This document shows, one piece after another, positions 16,881-25,783 of a stretch of 64,000 nt of DNA (positions within the stretch are counted from its first letter, which is position 1; every line of letters starts with the position of its first letter). A program made the position numbers and the translations under genes. The stretch spans positions 248,001-312,000 of the forward strand of contig JACJXS010000009.1 of the NCBI GenBank assembly GCA_020636545.1. Reading direction: 5' to 3'. The stretch is from Chitinophagales bacterium. Its GTDB lineage: Bacteria; Bacteroidota; Bacteroidia; Chitinophagales; JADIYW01. The notes below the pieces were generated by a model. The model made no database searches, was not told the DNA's origin, and worked only from the letters and a program-made list of their open reading frames with translations.

Positions 16881-18012
16881 ACCATATTTAACAGGGAAAG
16901 AAACAGAATATATTCGACAAGCCGTAGAAAATAAGAAGATTTCTGGGGATGGTGTTTTTACAAAAAAATGTCATCAATTTTTTGAATCTAAATATGGTTT
17001 TAAAAAATGTCTATTAACTACTTCTTGCACGGATGCTCTAGAAATGGCAGCTATTCTCATTGACATTCAAGAAGGAGATGAAGTAATTATGCCAAGTTTT
17101 ACTTTTGTAAGTACAGCAAATGCTTTTGTGTTGCGTGGTGCAAATATTATTTTTGCAGATTCCTATTTTGACAATCCAAACATAGATGCAGATGCCATTG
17201 AACAATTGATTACACCTAAAACCAAAGCAATCGTAGTGGTTCATTACGCTGGAATGGCTTGTGATATGGACAAAATAATAGAACTGGCAAATAAATACAA
17301 ACTTTTTGTTATTGAAGATGCTGCACAAGCTATTGATAGTTTTTATATCAGTAAGGGTACAAAAAAACCATTGGGTAGTATTGGACATTTAGCAGCATTT
17401 TCTTTTCACGAAACCAAGAATATTATTTCTGGAGAAGGCGGAATGTTAGTGATCAATGATGAGCGATTTATTGAAAGAGCTGAAATAATAAGAGAGAAAG
17501 GAACGAATAGAAGTAAATTTTTTAGAGGAGAAGTTGATAAATATGGCTGGGTGGACATCGGCAGTTCATTTTTGCCTTCAGATATTATTGCTGCTTTTCT
17601 ATATGCTCAATTAGAAAATTTAGATGCAATACAAACCAAAAGAAAAGAAATTTGGAATTCCTATTTTGAGGGACTTAAAACATTAGAAGAAAGAAAATTA
17701 ATAGAACTTCCTAAAGTTCAAATCTATGCCACTAATAATGCACACATGTTTTATATTGTATGTAAAGATTTGGAGGAAAGAACCACATTAATAGATTATT
17801 TAAAATTAAATCAAGTAAATGCAGTCTTCCACTATTTGTCTTTACATAAATCTCCATACTTTCAAAGCAAATATATTGGAGATAATTTGACAAATTGTGA
17901 TAATTTTTCAGATAGATTATTAAGATTGCCTTTTTATTATGAGTTAAGCCAAGACCACATTAGTTTAGTTTGTACATTAATTAAAGAATTCTATGAATCG
18001 AGTAACCAATAA
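16864..18012 (+). CDS. rffA: dTDP-4-amino-4,6-dideoxygalactose transaminase (RffA/WecE-like)
   Basis: A 382-residue PLP-dependent aminotransferase of the DegT/DnrJ/EryC1/StrS family, full length. The start IPFNKPYLTGKETEYI and the segment TSCTDALEMAA match the WecE/RffA subgroup. The PLP-binding Asp/Gln lie in VIEDAAQAID (about 156-165), and the Schiff-base lysine is in SFHETKNIISGEGG (near 184). The family aminates dTDP-4-keto-6-deoxyglucose, giving the precursor of N-acyl-fucosamine-type sugars. No dTDP-glucose dehydratase gene was seen in the window. The nearby NeuD-like acetyltransferase could acylate the amino sugar. Confidence 0.9.
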   Translation: MIPFNKPYLTGKETEYIRQAVENKKISGDGVFTKKCHQFFESKYGFKKCLLTTSCTDALEMAAILIDIQEGDEVIMPSFTFVSTANAFVLRGANIIFADSYFDNPNIDADAIEQLITPKTKAIVVVHYAGMACDMDKIIELANKYKLFVIEDAAQAIDSFYISKGTKKPLGSIGHLAAFSFHETKNIISGEGGMLVINDERFIERAEIIREKGTNRSKFFRGEVDKYGWVDIGSSFLPSDIIAAFLYAQLENLDAIQTKRKEIWNSYFEGLKTLEERKLIELPKVQIYATNNAHMFYIVCKDLEERTTLIDYLKLNQVNAVFHYLSLHKSPYFQSKYIGDNLTNCDNFSDRLLRLPFYYELSQDHISLVCTLIKEFYESSNQ

Positions 18013-19450
18013 AGAAAAGACTTCTGCATTCATAGTTGTATTTATTATTAAAGTTATTCTTCTTTTAATATTTGTTCATTTCTTATCTGGAAATGATTCA
18101 AAAAAAATATATAGCTATGGTGGCGATACGCTTTCTTATATAAACCCTATGAGAAATTATATAGAAAAAGGTAGTTATTATGTTGAAAAGAATGGAATAC
18201 ATTATTATGCCGTCAGACCTCCTCATTATGCATTGCTATATTATACATTAAATAAAATTGGTTTTAATGACAATGCTTTATTTAATTTAATAATTTTTTT
18301 TCAAATACTCATAAGTTGTCTTTCTATCATTCTTTTATCCTTGTTAGTTGCTGATTTAGCGAAAAGAAAATATATTTTCTATGTATCCGTGATGTTACTT
18401 TCATTAACATCTTCAATGAGTTATTTTAATCAATTCTTGTTACCTGAAAGTATAGTGATAAGCTTCTTGATGATTTCTCTTTATTTAGTCCATAAATATT
18501 ACAACAGTAAAAAAATAGTATATATTTTTTTTGCCAGTTTATTAATGGCTTATTGTGTGCAATTAAGACCTTATATTTTATTAGCTTTACTTATACCTTA
18601 TCTGTATATTTTTCTACTATTCCTAAAAAGCAGAGAGTATAAATTTCTATTCAGTCATGCAATATTAAGTGGAATGGCAATGGCTATTATTTTTGTACCT
18701 TGGACTTATAGAAACTATAAAATTTATAATACAATTGCACCCTATGATTATAAATTATTAGATTACTATTATGGAGAAAATTATGAAAAGTCAATTAGAT
18801 TGGCAAAAGTTAAACTTTTAAGAATATTTGGAGAAAGTGACACATTTTGGGATATTAAAAGTATGTCTTCATTCTTTGAGAATGATACAAGTGAATTTAA
18901 ACAACAATCGCTATTTAAATTTGAGGATAATTATTTTTCTCAATCAGTTACTTTAAAAGAATTTAACAATGCAAGAAATTTTTATTTAGCATGTAGCGAT
19001 AGTACACTTGATGAAAAGGATGTTACTGCAATAAAATATTTCAAATATCTAACAATAAAATATCAAGATGAAAGGCCTTTCAATTACTATGTTTTTTCAA
19101 AAGTGTGGCTTATTGAAAAAATGATTTTACATAATGGAACCTACTTTTTACCTTTTACATTCAATCAAGTTTCATCCTATACTCTTCTCCTTAAAATTTG
19201 GAAAATATTTGAATTCTTACTTTATAAATTGCTTTTATTATTTACATTTGTTGGCATCATATTCTCTTTTGTTAAACGGAAAAAGGAAATGATATTTGTA
19301 CTAATTCCAATATCTATTATAATTACAGTTATTATTTTAGGTGGAGCAGAATATAGATTTTTCACATTATCTTACCCAACATTATACATATTTTCTTTTG
19401 TAGGAGTTGCTGAGATTATTAATGCCTTTGAAAAGAAAATTGTTAATTAA
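17993..19450 (+). CDS. GT39-like (ArnT/PMT-type) membrane glycosyltransferase
   Basis: A 485-residue polytopic protein with about 10-11 helices. The first periplasmic loop has the acidic and aromatic pattern of GT39 enzymes (YSYGGDTLSYINPMRNYI, then YAVRPPHYALLYY, about residues 39-80). Enzymes of this type transfer a sugar from an undecaprenyl-phosphate carrier onto lipid A, glycan or protein in the periplasm. Its start overlaps the aminotransferase gene by 20 bases. It ends the rightward set; the next genes are on the opposite strand. Confidence 0.72.
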   Translation: MNRVTNKEKTSAFIVVFIIKVILLLIFVHFLSGNDSKKIYSYGGDTLSYINPMRNYIEKGSYYVEKNGIHYYAVRPPHYALLYYTLNKIGFNDNALFNLIIFFQILISCLSIILLSLLVADLAKRKYIFYVSVMLLSLTSSMSYFNQFLLPESIVISFLMISLYLVHKYYNSKKIVYIFFASLLMAYCVQLRPYILLALLIPYLYIFLLFLKSREYKFLFSHAILSGMAMAIIFVPWTYRNYKIYNTIAPYDYKLLDYYYGENYEKSIRLAKVKLLRIFGESDTFWDIKSMSSFFENDTSEFKQQSLFKFEDNYFSQSVTLKEFNNARNFYLACSDSTLDEKDVTAIKYFKYLTIKYQDERPFNYYVFSKVWLIEKMILHNGTYFLPFTFNQVSSYTLLLKIWKIFEFLLYKLLLLFTFVGIIFSFVKRKKEMIFVLIPISIIITVIILGGAEYRFFTLSYPTLYIFSFVGVAEIINAFEKKIVN

Positions 19451-19494
19451 ATTTATTGTACTTATTTAGATAATAAAATTGTAAAGAAAAATTT

Positions 19495-20400
19495 TTACTG
19501 TTTTAGTCTAGCCATTCCAAAACCTTCTCTTCCATAATCATTACCATTATAAAACATATAGACTTGTTTCTTGTGTTTGAAAACAAAAGGATAGCAAATC
19601 ATTTCACTGTCCCAGCCAGAATCTGAAACATCAATACCAACTTCATCATGCTTACGTTCCCAAACTATACCATCGACGCTAGTAGCATAACCAATTCTAT
19701 ACTTTGTGCGATCTCCACTTCTATAGGAATACCACATTTTGTACCCATTTTTATCAATTAGAACCATAGGACGGGAAAATGCTTGAGCCTGACCTATTTC
19801 ATAAGGAATCGCAATTCCTTTACGTTTCCAATTAATTCCATCACTTGAGACTGCATATTTAATAGCGTGAATCATTTCGCCATTTTCAGAAGTCCAAGAA
19901 ATGGTTGAACCATACCACATTTTATATACTCCTTCATGAAATAATACAAACGGATAAGATAGACTTATAGGATCTTCTATATCAATTCCTATAAAAGCTT
20001 TGGTTGGATTTAAGTTTAATGTTTTATTATCCGATAAAAGCTCTAGTCTTCCAATATCTCCACGCCAATGTTCATTGTTTCGGATATTCCAACCCATAAA
20101 TAAAATAAATCTTTTATCATCTTGTTCATATAAATTACCAATACTGATTCCATGTGAACAAAATGATTCCTCTTCTCCATATTTAACAATTGGAGCGGCA
20201 CAAATATTTAATACTTTTAATTTTATTATATCAATATCCGCAAATCCTACTGAGGATTTACTGTTATTATCTCGACTACTAAAAAAAACTCTATATGTAT
20301 CATTATTTAGATGAACAGCTAAAGGATTCGCAGCGTGTGATTTTAATAAAGGATGTAATTCCTTCATTTTGAACACTTGACCTAATTTAATCCAATTCAT
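19495..20400 (-). CDS. Five-bladed beta-propeller glycosidase-like protein
   Basis: A 301-residue soluble protein with repeating Trp/Tyr blade motifs (KMWYGSTISWTS, KMWYSYRSGDRTKYRIGYA, QVYMFYNGNDYGREGFGMA), the look of GH43/GH32/GH130-type propellers. There is no signal peptide. Proteins like this recur inside O-antigen loci, where they are annotated as glycosylase or hypothetical. A hydrolytic role is unproven and I cannot point to catalytic acids. It is the last gene of a leftward five-gene operon and overlaps the acetyltransferase stop by one base (TAATG). Confidence 0.7.
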   Translation of the reverse strand: MNWIKLGQVFKMKELHPLLKSHAANPLAVHLNNDTYRVFFSSRDNNSKSSVGFADIDIIKLKVLNICAAPIVKYGEEESFCSHGISIGNLYEQDDKRFILFMGWNIRNNEHWRGDIGRLELLSDNKTLNLNPTKAFIGIDIEDPISLSYPFVLFHEGVYKMWYGSTISWTSENGEMIHAIKYAVSSDGINWKRKGIAIPYEIGQAQAFSRPMVLIDKNGYKMWYSYRSGDRTKYRIGYATSVDGIVWERKHDEVGIDVSDSGWDSEMICYPFVFKHKKQVYMFYNGNDYGREGFGMARLKQ

Positions 20401-21065
20401 TATAATTTAATATCAAAACTTGATTTATCAATTTTTACTGACCTTGCAGCTACATAAACACCATTCTCTTCAGAGTCTTTACTCATAATAGTCCCAGCTC
20501 CTAATAAAGTCCCTTTCTCTAGAGTTACTTTATGAGCAAGTGTAGAATTAACCCCTAAAAAACAGTTTGATTTTATATGACAATGTCCAGAAATTACAAC
20601 TTGAGAAGAAATAAAATTATGACTATCAATTGTGCTATGGTGTCCAATATGGTTTCCACTCCATAACGTAACGTTATCAGCTATCTTTACAAAAGGTTGA
20701 ATGGTATTATCTTCAAAGATAAAAGCATTTTCTCCTGGTTTAAATTGACTCATATAGCTACACTTCGAGCTAATATAAGAAGCAATTTTGTACCCTTGAG
20801 CTTTTACATCATTGAAGATACGTTCTCTAACTGTATTCATTGATGCATAACTTAAAGCTATAAAGATTTCTATGTCATTTATATTGAAGTGTTCTGATAA
20901 TTCCTCAAATGGAATTAATAATTTATTTTCAAATTCAGTTTCATTCGCAAATTCTTTATTTACTGTAAAGGCAACAACTTCATATTCACTATCAATTTCA
21001 AAGTAGTAGTTTGCAATTTGAGCTATATCACCTGAACCAAAAATAACTAGTTTTTTCATTTTCAT
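20400..21065 (-). CDS. NeuD/PglD-like sugar O/N-acetyltransferase
   Basis: A 221-residue protein with an N-terminal nucleotide-sugar binding Rossmann-like domain (VIFGSGDIAQIANYYFE, residues 6-22) and a left-handed beta-helix of hexapeptide repeats from about residue 110 (VKIADNVTLWSGNHIGHHS, NCFLGVNSTLAHKVTLEKG). The catalytic histidine is probably in GNHIGHHS. The family uses acetyl-CoA to acetylate UDP- or dTDP-amino sugars or sialic acid. The RffA-like aminotransferase nearby supplies a suitable amino-sugar substrate. It overlaps the upstream methyltransferase by 4 bases. Confidence 0.85.
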   Translation of the reverse strand: MKMKKLVIFGSGDIAQIANYYFEIDSEYEVVAFTVNKEFANETEFENKLLIPFEELSEHFNINDIEIFIALSYASMNTVRERIFNDVKAQGYKIASYISSKCSYMSQFKPGENAFIFEDNTIQPFVKIADNVTLWSGNHIGHHSTIDSHNFISSQVVISGHCHIKSNCFLGVNSTLAHKVTLEKGTLLGAGTIMSKDSEENGVYVAARSVKIDKSSFDIKL

Positions 21066-21682
21066 TTTCTTACAATTAGAGTGAATTCATATAAATGATA
21101 GTCATGTAGAAGTGCCACATTTTTACTATGATGTTGTTTACAATAATCAAATAAAAAACAAGGATCAGCATAATAAAGATAGTCTTTCATAAACTCTCTA
21201 TCTGAGTATTTTGTTAGTACATTAAATGAATAACCATGTTTGCTAAGGTTATTCATTTGATTGAGGGTATTTAATATATAATCAAGCCATTCTTGTTCAT
21301 TTATTCCGTTTGCCGTTACATTAAAAATTCCACTAGCAATAACATAATCAAATTGTGTTTGTCCTAAGTTCATATCAAAAGTAACTTTCAGTTTGTGCTT
21401 AAATAATTCCTTTGCAGTATCAATCATTTCAGGAGAAATATCATAACCAAAATAGTTAAAATCAGAATATCCATTATGCTCAAGGAAATTAATTAATTCT
21501 CCATAGCCGCAACCATAATCTAGTAAGGAAAAAGAAGCTTTATTAATTACATTGCATAATTGTTGAAATCTCAAATGTTGTCCATCAGTTGAATTCCAAT
21601 CAACACCATTTGGAGAGTTCCCAAACTTTCTAATTTTCTCAGAATAATAATTCTCAACTTCTTTTAAAATCTTATCTTTCAT
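21062..21682 (-). CDS. SAM-dependent methyltransferase, class I
   Basis: A 206-residue methyltransferase. Motif I is LLDYGCGYGELINFLE (about residues 57-72), followed by FGYDISPEMIDTAKELF (about 82-98) and FDYVIASGIFNVTA (about 112-125). The fold and size match Methyltransf_11/25-type enzymes. It lies between the GT2 and NeuD-like genes with 4-base overlaps on both sides, so it probably methylates the same sugar or an amine or acyl group on it. The substrate is unknown. Confidence 0.85.
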   Translation of the reverse strand: MKDKILKEVENYYSEKIRKFGNSPNGVDWNSTDGQHLRFQQLCNVINKASFSLLDYGCGYGELINFLEHNGYSDFNYFGYDISPEMIDTAKELFKHKLKVTFDMNLGQTQFDYVIASGIFNVTANGINEQEWLDYILNTLNQMNNLSKHGYSFNVLTKYSDREFMKDYLYYADPCFLFDYCKQHHSKNVALLHDYHLYEFTLIVRK

Positions 21683-22602
21683 TGTTCTAAGTTTAATTTA
21701 CTTTCTACAATAAATAAAGGGCGATCTTTAACTTGTTCAAAAATTTTACCAATATATATTCCTAGAATACCATTACTTAATAATATAATTCCAGTTGCAA
21801 ATGAAATACCTATAAATATACTTGGCCATCCAGGAGAAAACCCTTGAACAAAATAAGCAATAATAATAATAATAACAATTAAGAAAGATAGAAATGAGAT
21901 TATAATCCCAAATAAAATACTAAGTTTTAATAATTTATTAGAATGAGATATTAAGCCTTGAAGAGCGAGCGTAATTAATTTAACAAGTGTATAAGTACTT
22001 TCTCCCTCAAACCTTTTATCATGCTCGACAGTAATATTAGTTTGTTTAAATCCTATCCATTTAAACATTTGTATATAGAGCCTATCTTTATCTTTTAATC
22101 CTAAAAAGGCATTAGCTGCATTTTGTTGTATAGCAATCATTGACCCCATTTCAACATCAAACTTTTTATCTGCTAAAATACCAATCATATAATTATACAA
22201 TTTTGCAGTTATTTTTTTAAAAAGTGTGTGATTCCGTTTTTTTCTTTTGGTAAATACAATATCAAATCCTTCATTTAACTTATCAATCAACAATCTGATA
22301 GAGTTTGGATTATCTTGAAGATCACAATCCATTATTATAATGTAGTCACCTTTAGCATTATCTAAACCTGCTGTTATTGCATAATGCTGACCAAAATTTC
22401 TACTTAACTTAATACCCTTTACTCTTTTATCTATTATGCAATTACGTTCAATTGCATCCCAAGAATTATCAGGACTCCCATCTTCCACTAATATTAGTTC
22501 AAAGTCTAGTGTGATTTTTTGCACTTCATCCACCACTCTCCTTACCAATTCATCTACTATGTTTTCTGCTCTGTAAACAGGACTTACAATACTTAATTTC
22601 AT
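21679..22602 (-). CDS. GT2 polyprenyl-phosphate glycosyltransferase (ArnC/GtrB-like)
   Basis: A 307-residue enzyme with the GT-A start LSIVSPVYRAENIVDEL, LVEDGSPDNSWD near 38, SRNFGQHYAITAGLDNA near 72 and MDCDLQD near 95. Two transmembrane helices lie at about residues 228-285 (LSILFGIIISFLSFLIVII and FIGISFATGIILLSNGILG). This layout is that of enzymes that load a sugar onto undecaprenyl phosphate, the donor used by GT-C proteins such as the two polytopic proteins at 15.2 and 18.0 kb. It follows the WbqC gene after 2 bases. Confidence 0.88.
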   Translation of the reverse strand: MKLSIVSPVYRAENIVDELVRRVVDEVQKITLDFELILVEDGSPDNSWDAIERNCIIDKRVKGIKLSRNFGQHYAITAGLDNAKGDYIIIMDCDLQDNPNSIRLLIDKLNEGFDIVFTKRKKRNHTLFKKITAKLYNYMIGILADKKFDVEMGSMIAIQQNAANAFLGLKDKDRLYIQMFKWIGFKQTNITVEHDKRFEGESTYTLVKLITLALQGLISHSNKLLKLSILFGIIISFLSFLIVIIIIIAYFVQGFSPGWPSIFIGISFATGIILLSNGILGIYIGKIFEQVKDRPLFIVESKLNLEQ

Positions 22603-22604
22603 AT

Positions 22605-23288
22605 TTATTTAAGATATTTCATTACATTATTATGCCCTACATTTAAGATTAAATCTAAAATGCTTACACCGTGTTCAAAATTACCATGTAATTGCTCGTA
22701 TTCTGGATAGTCAGAATAATCCCACCAATGTACATTAATTTTTTCTTTAGTAAATTTCTCTAATTCCATATAACTTTTAGCTGCAGCACCTGAATAATAA
22801 TCTGTTCCTTTTAATGATTTACAGATTTCTACCAATCGTTGAGTTCTATCTTCTGCCAATTCATATATCAATGAACTTTTTATTATTGTATGAATATCTA
22901 AATGTTCATTAATAGCCTTTATAAAATACAAATTTACATCAGTCAAATAATCAAAATTGCAATTTTTATAAAGACCTTCTAACCATTCAGATTCTAATTT
23001 AAAATGAGCTGCTGTTTTATAGGCTTGTTTTATTATATCCCAATGTGATGTAGTCCATGATTTATCAGCAATTTTAGTATCTCTTATTCTTTGAAAGTAT
23101 TTTCCTTTAACTTCCACAGGAATGGTTAGCCATTTTAGTCCTTGTGCAGTTTTTATTATATTTCTATTTCTCCAATCACGTTTTGTATATTGCATACAAT
23201 CATATTCTACAAAAATATCTACATGTTTTATACTGTCAAAATATCCTTTCCAAGGAATATAATTTGATTGGGTAATTGCTATTTTCAC
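22605..23288 (-). CDS. WbqC family protein
   Basis: A 227-residue protein with the family's characteristic start (KIAITQSNYIPWKGYFDSI) followed by FVEYDCMQYTKRDWRNRN and the GTDYYSGAAAKSYME segment near residue 165. WbqC proteins are widespread in O-antigen clusters, but their reaction is not established. It is the first gene of the tight leftward operon with GT2, methyltransferase, NeuD-like and propeller genes, so it likely helps make or attach one particular modified amino sugar. Confidence 0.88.
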   Translation of the reverse strand: MKIAITQSNYIPWKGYFDSIKHVDIFVEYDCMQYTKRDWRNRNIIKTAQGLKWLTIPVEVKGKYFQRIRDTKIADKSWTTSHWDIIKQAYKTAAHFKLESEWLEGLYKNCNFDYLTDVNLYFIKAINEHLDIHTIIKSSLIYELAEDRTQRLVEICKSLKGTDYYSGAAAKSYMELEKFTKEKINVHWWDYSDYPEYEQLHGNFEHGVSILDLILNVGHNNVMKYLK

Positions 23289-23450
23289 GAAACTTATATT
23301 TTTATCTAATTATAGATTGTATTTTGGGAATGGATAAAGATAATAATTTTCATACATTTATTTCTAATTGGAATTTAAAATTATATTTTTAACAACTAAA
23401 ACAAATTTTTGGTAAGTTGTCTGCATATCAAGATTTTATTAGATAAGTAT

Positions 23451-23719
23451 AATTTCACTACTGTCCGATAAAAGTACGGAATATAAAATTTAGTTATTAT
23501 AACTAATGCATACAATTATAAAAGGTATTAACAATGGTGAGCAGGTTACCCTGAGAATAATTGCATTTGATTTTGTGTAGTAATTTTTTAGTATTTTTGT
23601 GGATTTTGTGTGAATGACCTTAGGTTGATGTAGTTAAAAGAACTCCAACTAAATTTTAGACATAATCCCAAAATTATGGCTCAAATTTTATATTTTTATC
23701 GGATAGTAGTGGTAAAATT
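23451..23719. mobile_element. MITE-like element or insertion-sequence remnant with imperfect terminal inverted repeats
   Basis: The left end (23451-23493) contains CACTACTGTCCGATAAAAG followed by TATAAAATTT. The right end (23680-23719) contains the inverse, AAATTTTATA then TTTTTATCGGATAGTAGTG. The arms match over about 35 bases with a small gap and few mismatches and enclose about 185 bases with no gene. No target duplication is clear. The rest of the 463-base gap (23289-23751) has a TATTTTTG -7-like element at 23592 and nothing else I can support. Confidence 0.5.
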
Positions 23720-23751
23720 TAAAAAATTACTTTACTATTTTTTTAATTTTG

Positions 23752-24867
23752 ATGATTAAACTCCTCTACATACTCTCTCATATTGACAAAGCCAATGAAT
23801 TTGAATGGCTGATTGAACGTTTAGATGATTCTAAATTTCAGTTAGCATTTATATCCATTCACTCAAAAGAAGATACTGCACTTAATAAGTTTTGTAAACA
23901 ACATAAAATTCAATTTCATCATATTCAATATGAGTCTAAAAAAGATGTTCCAAAATCTATTTTTAAAGTATATCAATTAATAAAAAAAATAAAACCAAAT
24001 ATTGTTCATGCACAATTATTTGAAGCAGGATTGATTGGCATTTCTGCAGCATGGTTGGCTGGAATAAAGTATAGAATTTATACACGCCATTATTCCAATT
24101 ACCATCATAAATTTGCACCAAGTGGTATAAAATATGATAAATGGATTAACTCAAAATCAACCCATATCATTTCTATAACCAAAATGGTATCCGATATTCT
24201 GATACAAAAAGAAAATGTCTCTCCAGAAAAAATCACATTAATTTATCACGGATTTCCTTTCGATAATTTTAATAATATTTCTGAAGAAAGAATTAAAATG
24301 GTAAAACAGAACCATTATATTCCAGAGCATAAAAAAATAATAGGTGTAATTTCTAGATATACTTTTTGGAAAGGTATTCAAGATATTATTCCTGCTTTTA
24401 GAAAATTACTCGCAGAGAATGCTGATTTACATCTTGTTTTAGCCAATGCACATGGCGATTACAAAAATGAGATTCATCAATTATTAAATGAATTGCCCAA
24501 AGATGCTTATACTGAAATATTATTTGAACAAGATAATGCAGCTCTTTTTAAATGTTTTGATGTTTTTGTTCACGCTCCAATAGATACAGAATCGGAGGCA
24601 TTTGGGCAGATTTATATAGAAGCATTATTAGTAGGTATTCCATCTGTTTTTACACTTTCAGGTATTGCAAATGAAATTATAAGAGACAAAGAAAATGCAC
24701 TTGTCGTTCCACACCAAAATTCAGAAGCCATTTATGAGGCGATGAAATTATTACTAAAAGACGAGCAACTTTGTTCAAAAATAAAGCAAACTGGCTTACA
24801 AACTGCACAACAATTTTCTATAGAAAATAAAATAAATGCCTTAGAAAATTTATATTTTACTTTGTAA
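23752..24867 (+). CDS. Glycosyltransferase family 4 (GT-B fold)
   Basis: A 371-residue glycosyltransferase. The N-terminal domain starts KLLYILSHIDKANEFEWLIE and has VHAQLFEAGLIG near 85. The second domain opens with GVISRYTFWKGIQDII near 198, and the donor-site motif is EAFGQIYIEALLVGIPS (about 280-296). The ATG at 23752 is preferred over an in-frame TTG three bases earlier. It begins the last rightward group of the locus, followed at 16 bases by a GT2 gene. The sugar specificity is unknown. Confidence 0.88.
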   Translation: MIKLLYILSHIDKANEFEWLIERLDDSKFQLAFISIHSKEDTALNKFCKQHKIQFHHIQYESKKDVPKSIFKVYQLIKKIKPNIVHAQLFEAGLIGISAAWLAGIKYRIYTRHYSNYHHKFAPSGIKYDKWINSKSTHIISITKMVSDILIQKENVSPEKITLIYHGFPFDNFNNISEERIKMVKQNHYIPEHKKIIGVISRYTFWKGIQDIIPAFRKLLAENADLHLVLANAHGDYKNEIHQLLNELPKDAYTEILFEQDNAALFKCFDVFVHAPIDTESEAFGQIYIEALLVGIPSVFTLSGIANEIIRDKENALVVPHQNSEAIYEAMKLLLKDEQLCSKIKQTGLQTAQQFSIENKINALENLYFTL

Positions 24868-24883
24868 ACATTATCTTTACTGA

Positions 24884-25783
24884 ATGTCAGAAATCCTATT
24901 TTCCATTGTTGTTCCTACATATAATAGAGCACATCTTATCACATCAACAATAGAGTCTCTTACAAAACAGGATTATACTAATTTTGAAATTATAATTGTA
25001 GATGATGGAAGTACAGATAATACAGCTGAGGTTATTGCCCCATTTCTGTCTGATGCAAGAATAAGTTATTATAAAAAGAATAATGCGGAAAGAGCTGCTG
25101 CAAGAAATTATGGTGCAACAAAAGCAAAAGGTGAATACGTCAATTTTTTTGATAGTGATGATATTGCATTACCTAATCACCTTAAAGTAGCCAATCAATT
25201 AGTACAAGAAAAAAACAATCCAGAGTGGTTTCATTTAGCTTATTCGTGGGCAGAAACAGATCTTACCATTAAAAAACATTTCAATAACTTTAAAGGAGAT
25301 ACTTTAAACAGTATTATTTGTAATGGCAATCCTTTAAGTTGTAATGGTGTTTTTATCAGAAAAGATAAAATTTTAGAAAATCGTTTCAATGAAAAAAGAG
25401 AGCTTTCAGCATCAGAAGATTACGACCTTTGGCTACGATTGGCAGCACGTTTTCCTTTGTATTATTCTAACGAAGTTACTTCATTAATTATAGACCACGA
25501 TGCAAGAAGTGTAAGAGCAATGAATCCGCAGAAAATTATAGACAGACTAAATATTTTTACCAACTCTGTAAAATCAGACGAACAAATACAAAAAGTATTT
25601 TCAAATAAGCTAAATACGATTCAAATGTTTGCAGATTTATACATTGCAGTACATCTCGCACCTCAGCCAAAATATAAATTAGATAGCATAAAATACTTAT
25701 TTAAAACAATTTTTACGGATATTAGCGTTTTAAAATTAAAGGCATTCTATGCAACATTAAAAAATATAATTATAAAATGGTAA
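24884..25783 (+). CDS. Glycosyltransferase family 2
   Basis: A 299-residue GT-A enzyme. It has FSIVVPTYNRAHLITSTI at the start, IIVDDGSTDNTAE near 37, AERAAARNYGATKAKG near 70 and NFFDSDDIA near 88. The acceptor-side motif SASEDYDLWLRLA lies near 177. The C-terminus is basic and weakly hydrophobic. It overlaps the following epimerase gene by 7 bases. Confidence 0.9.
   Translation: MSEILFSIVVPTYNRAHLITSTIESLTKQDYTNFEIIIVDDGSTDNTAEVIAPFLSDARISYYKKNNAERAAARNYGATKAKGEYVNFFDSDDIALPNHLKVANQLVQEKNNPEWFHLAYSWAETDLTIKKHFNNFKGDTLNSIICNGNPLSCNGVFIRKDKILENRFNEKRELSASEDYDLWLRLAARFPLYYSNEVTSLIIDHDARSVRAMNPQKIIDRLNIFTNSVKSDEQIQKVFSNKLNTIQMFADLYIAVHLAPQPKYKLDSIKYLFKTIFTDISVLKLKAFYATLKNIIIKW

Noticed and set aside
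17038..17388. Minus-strand frame of 116 codons
   Set aside because: It lies wholly inside the aminotransferase gene, whose motifs are unambiguous, and has Cys/Phe-rich shadow composition.
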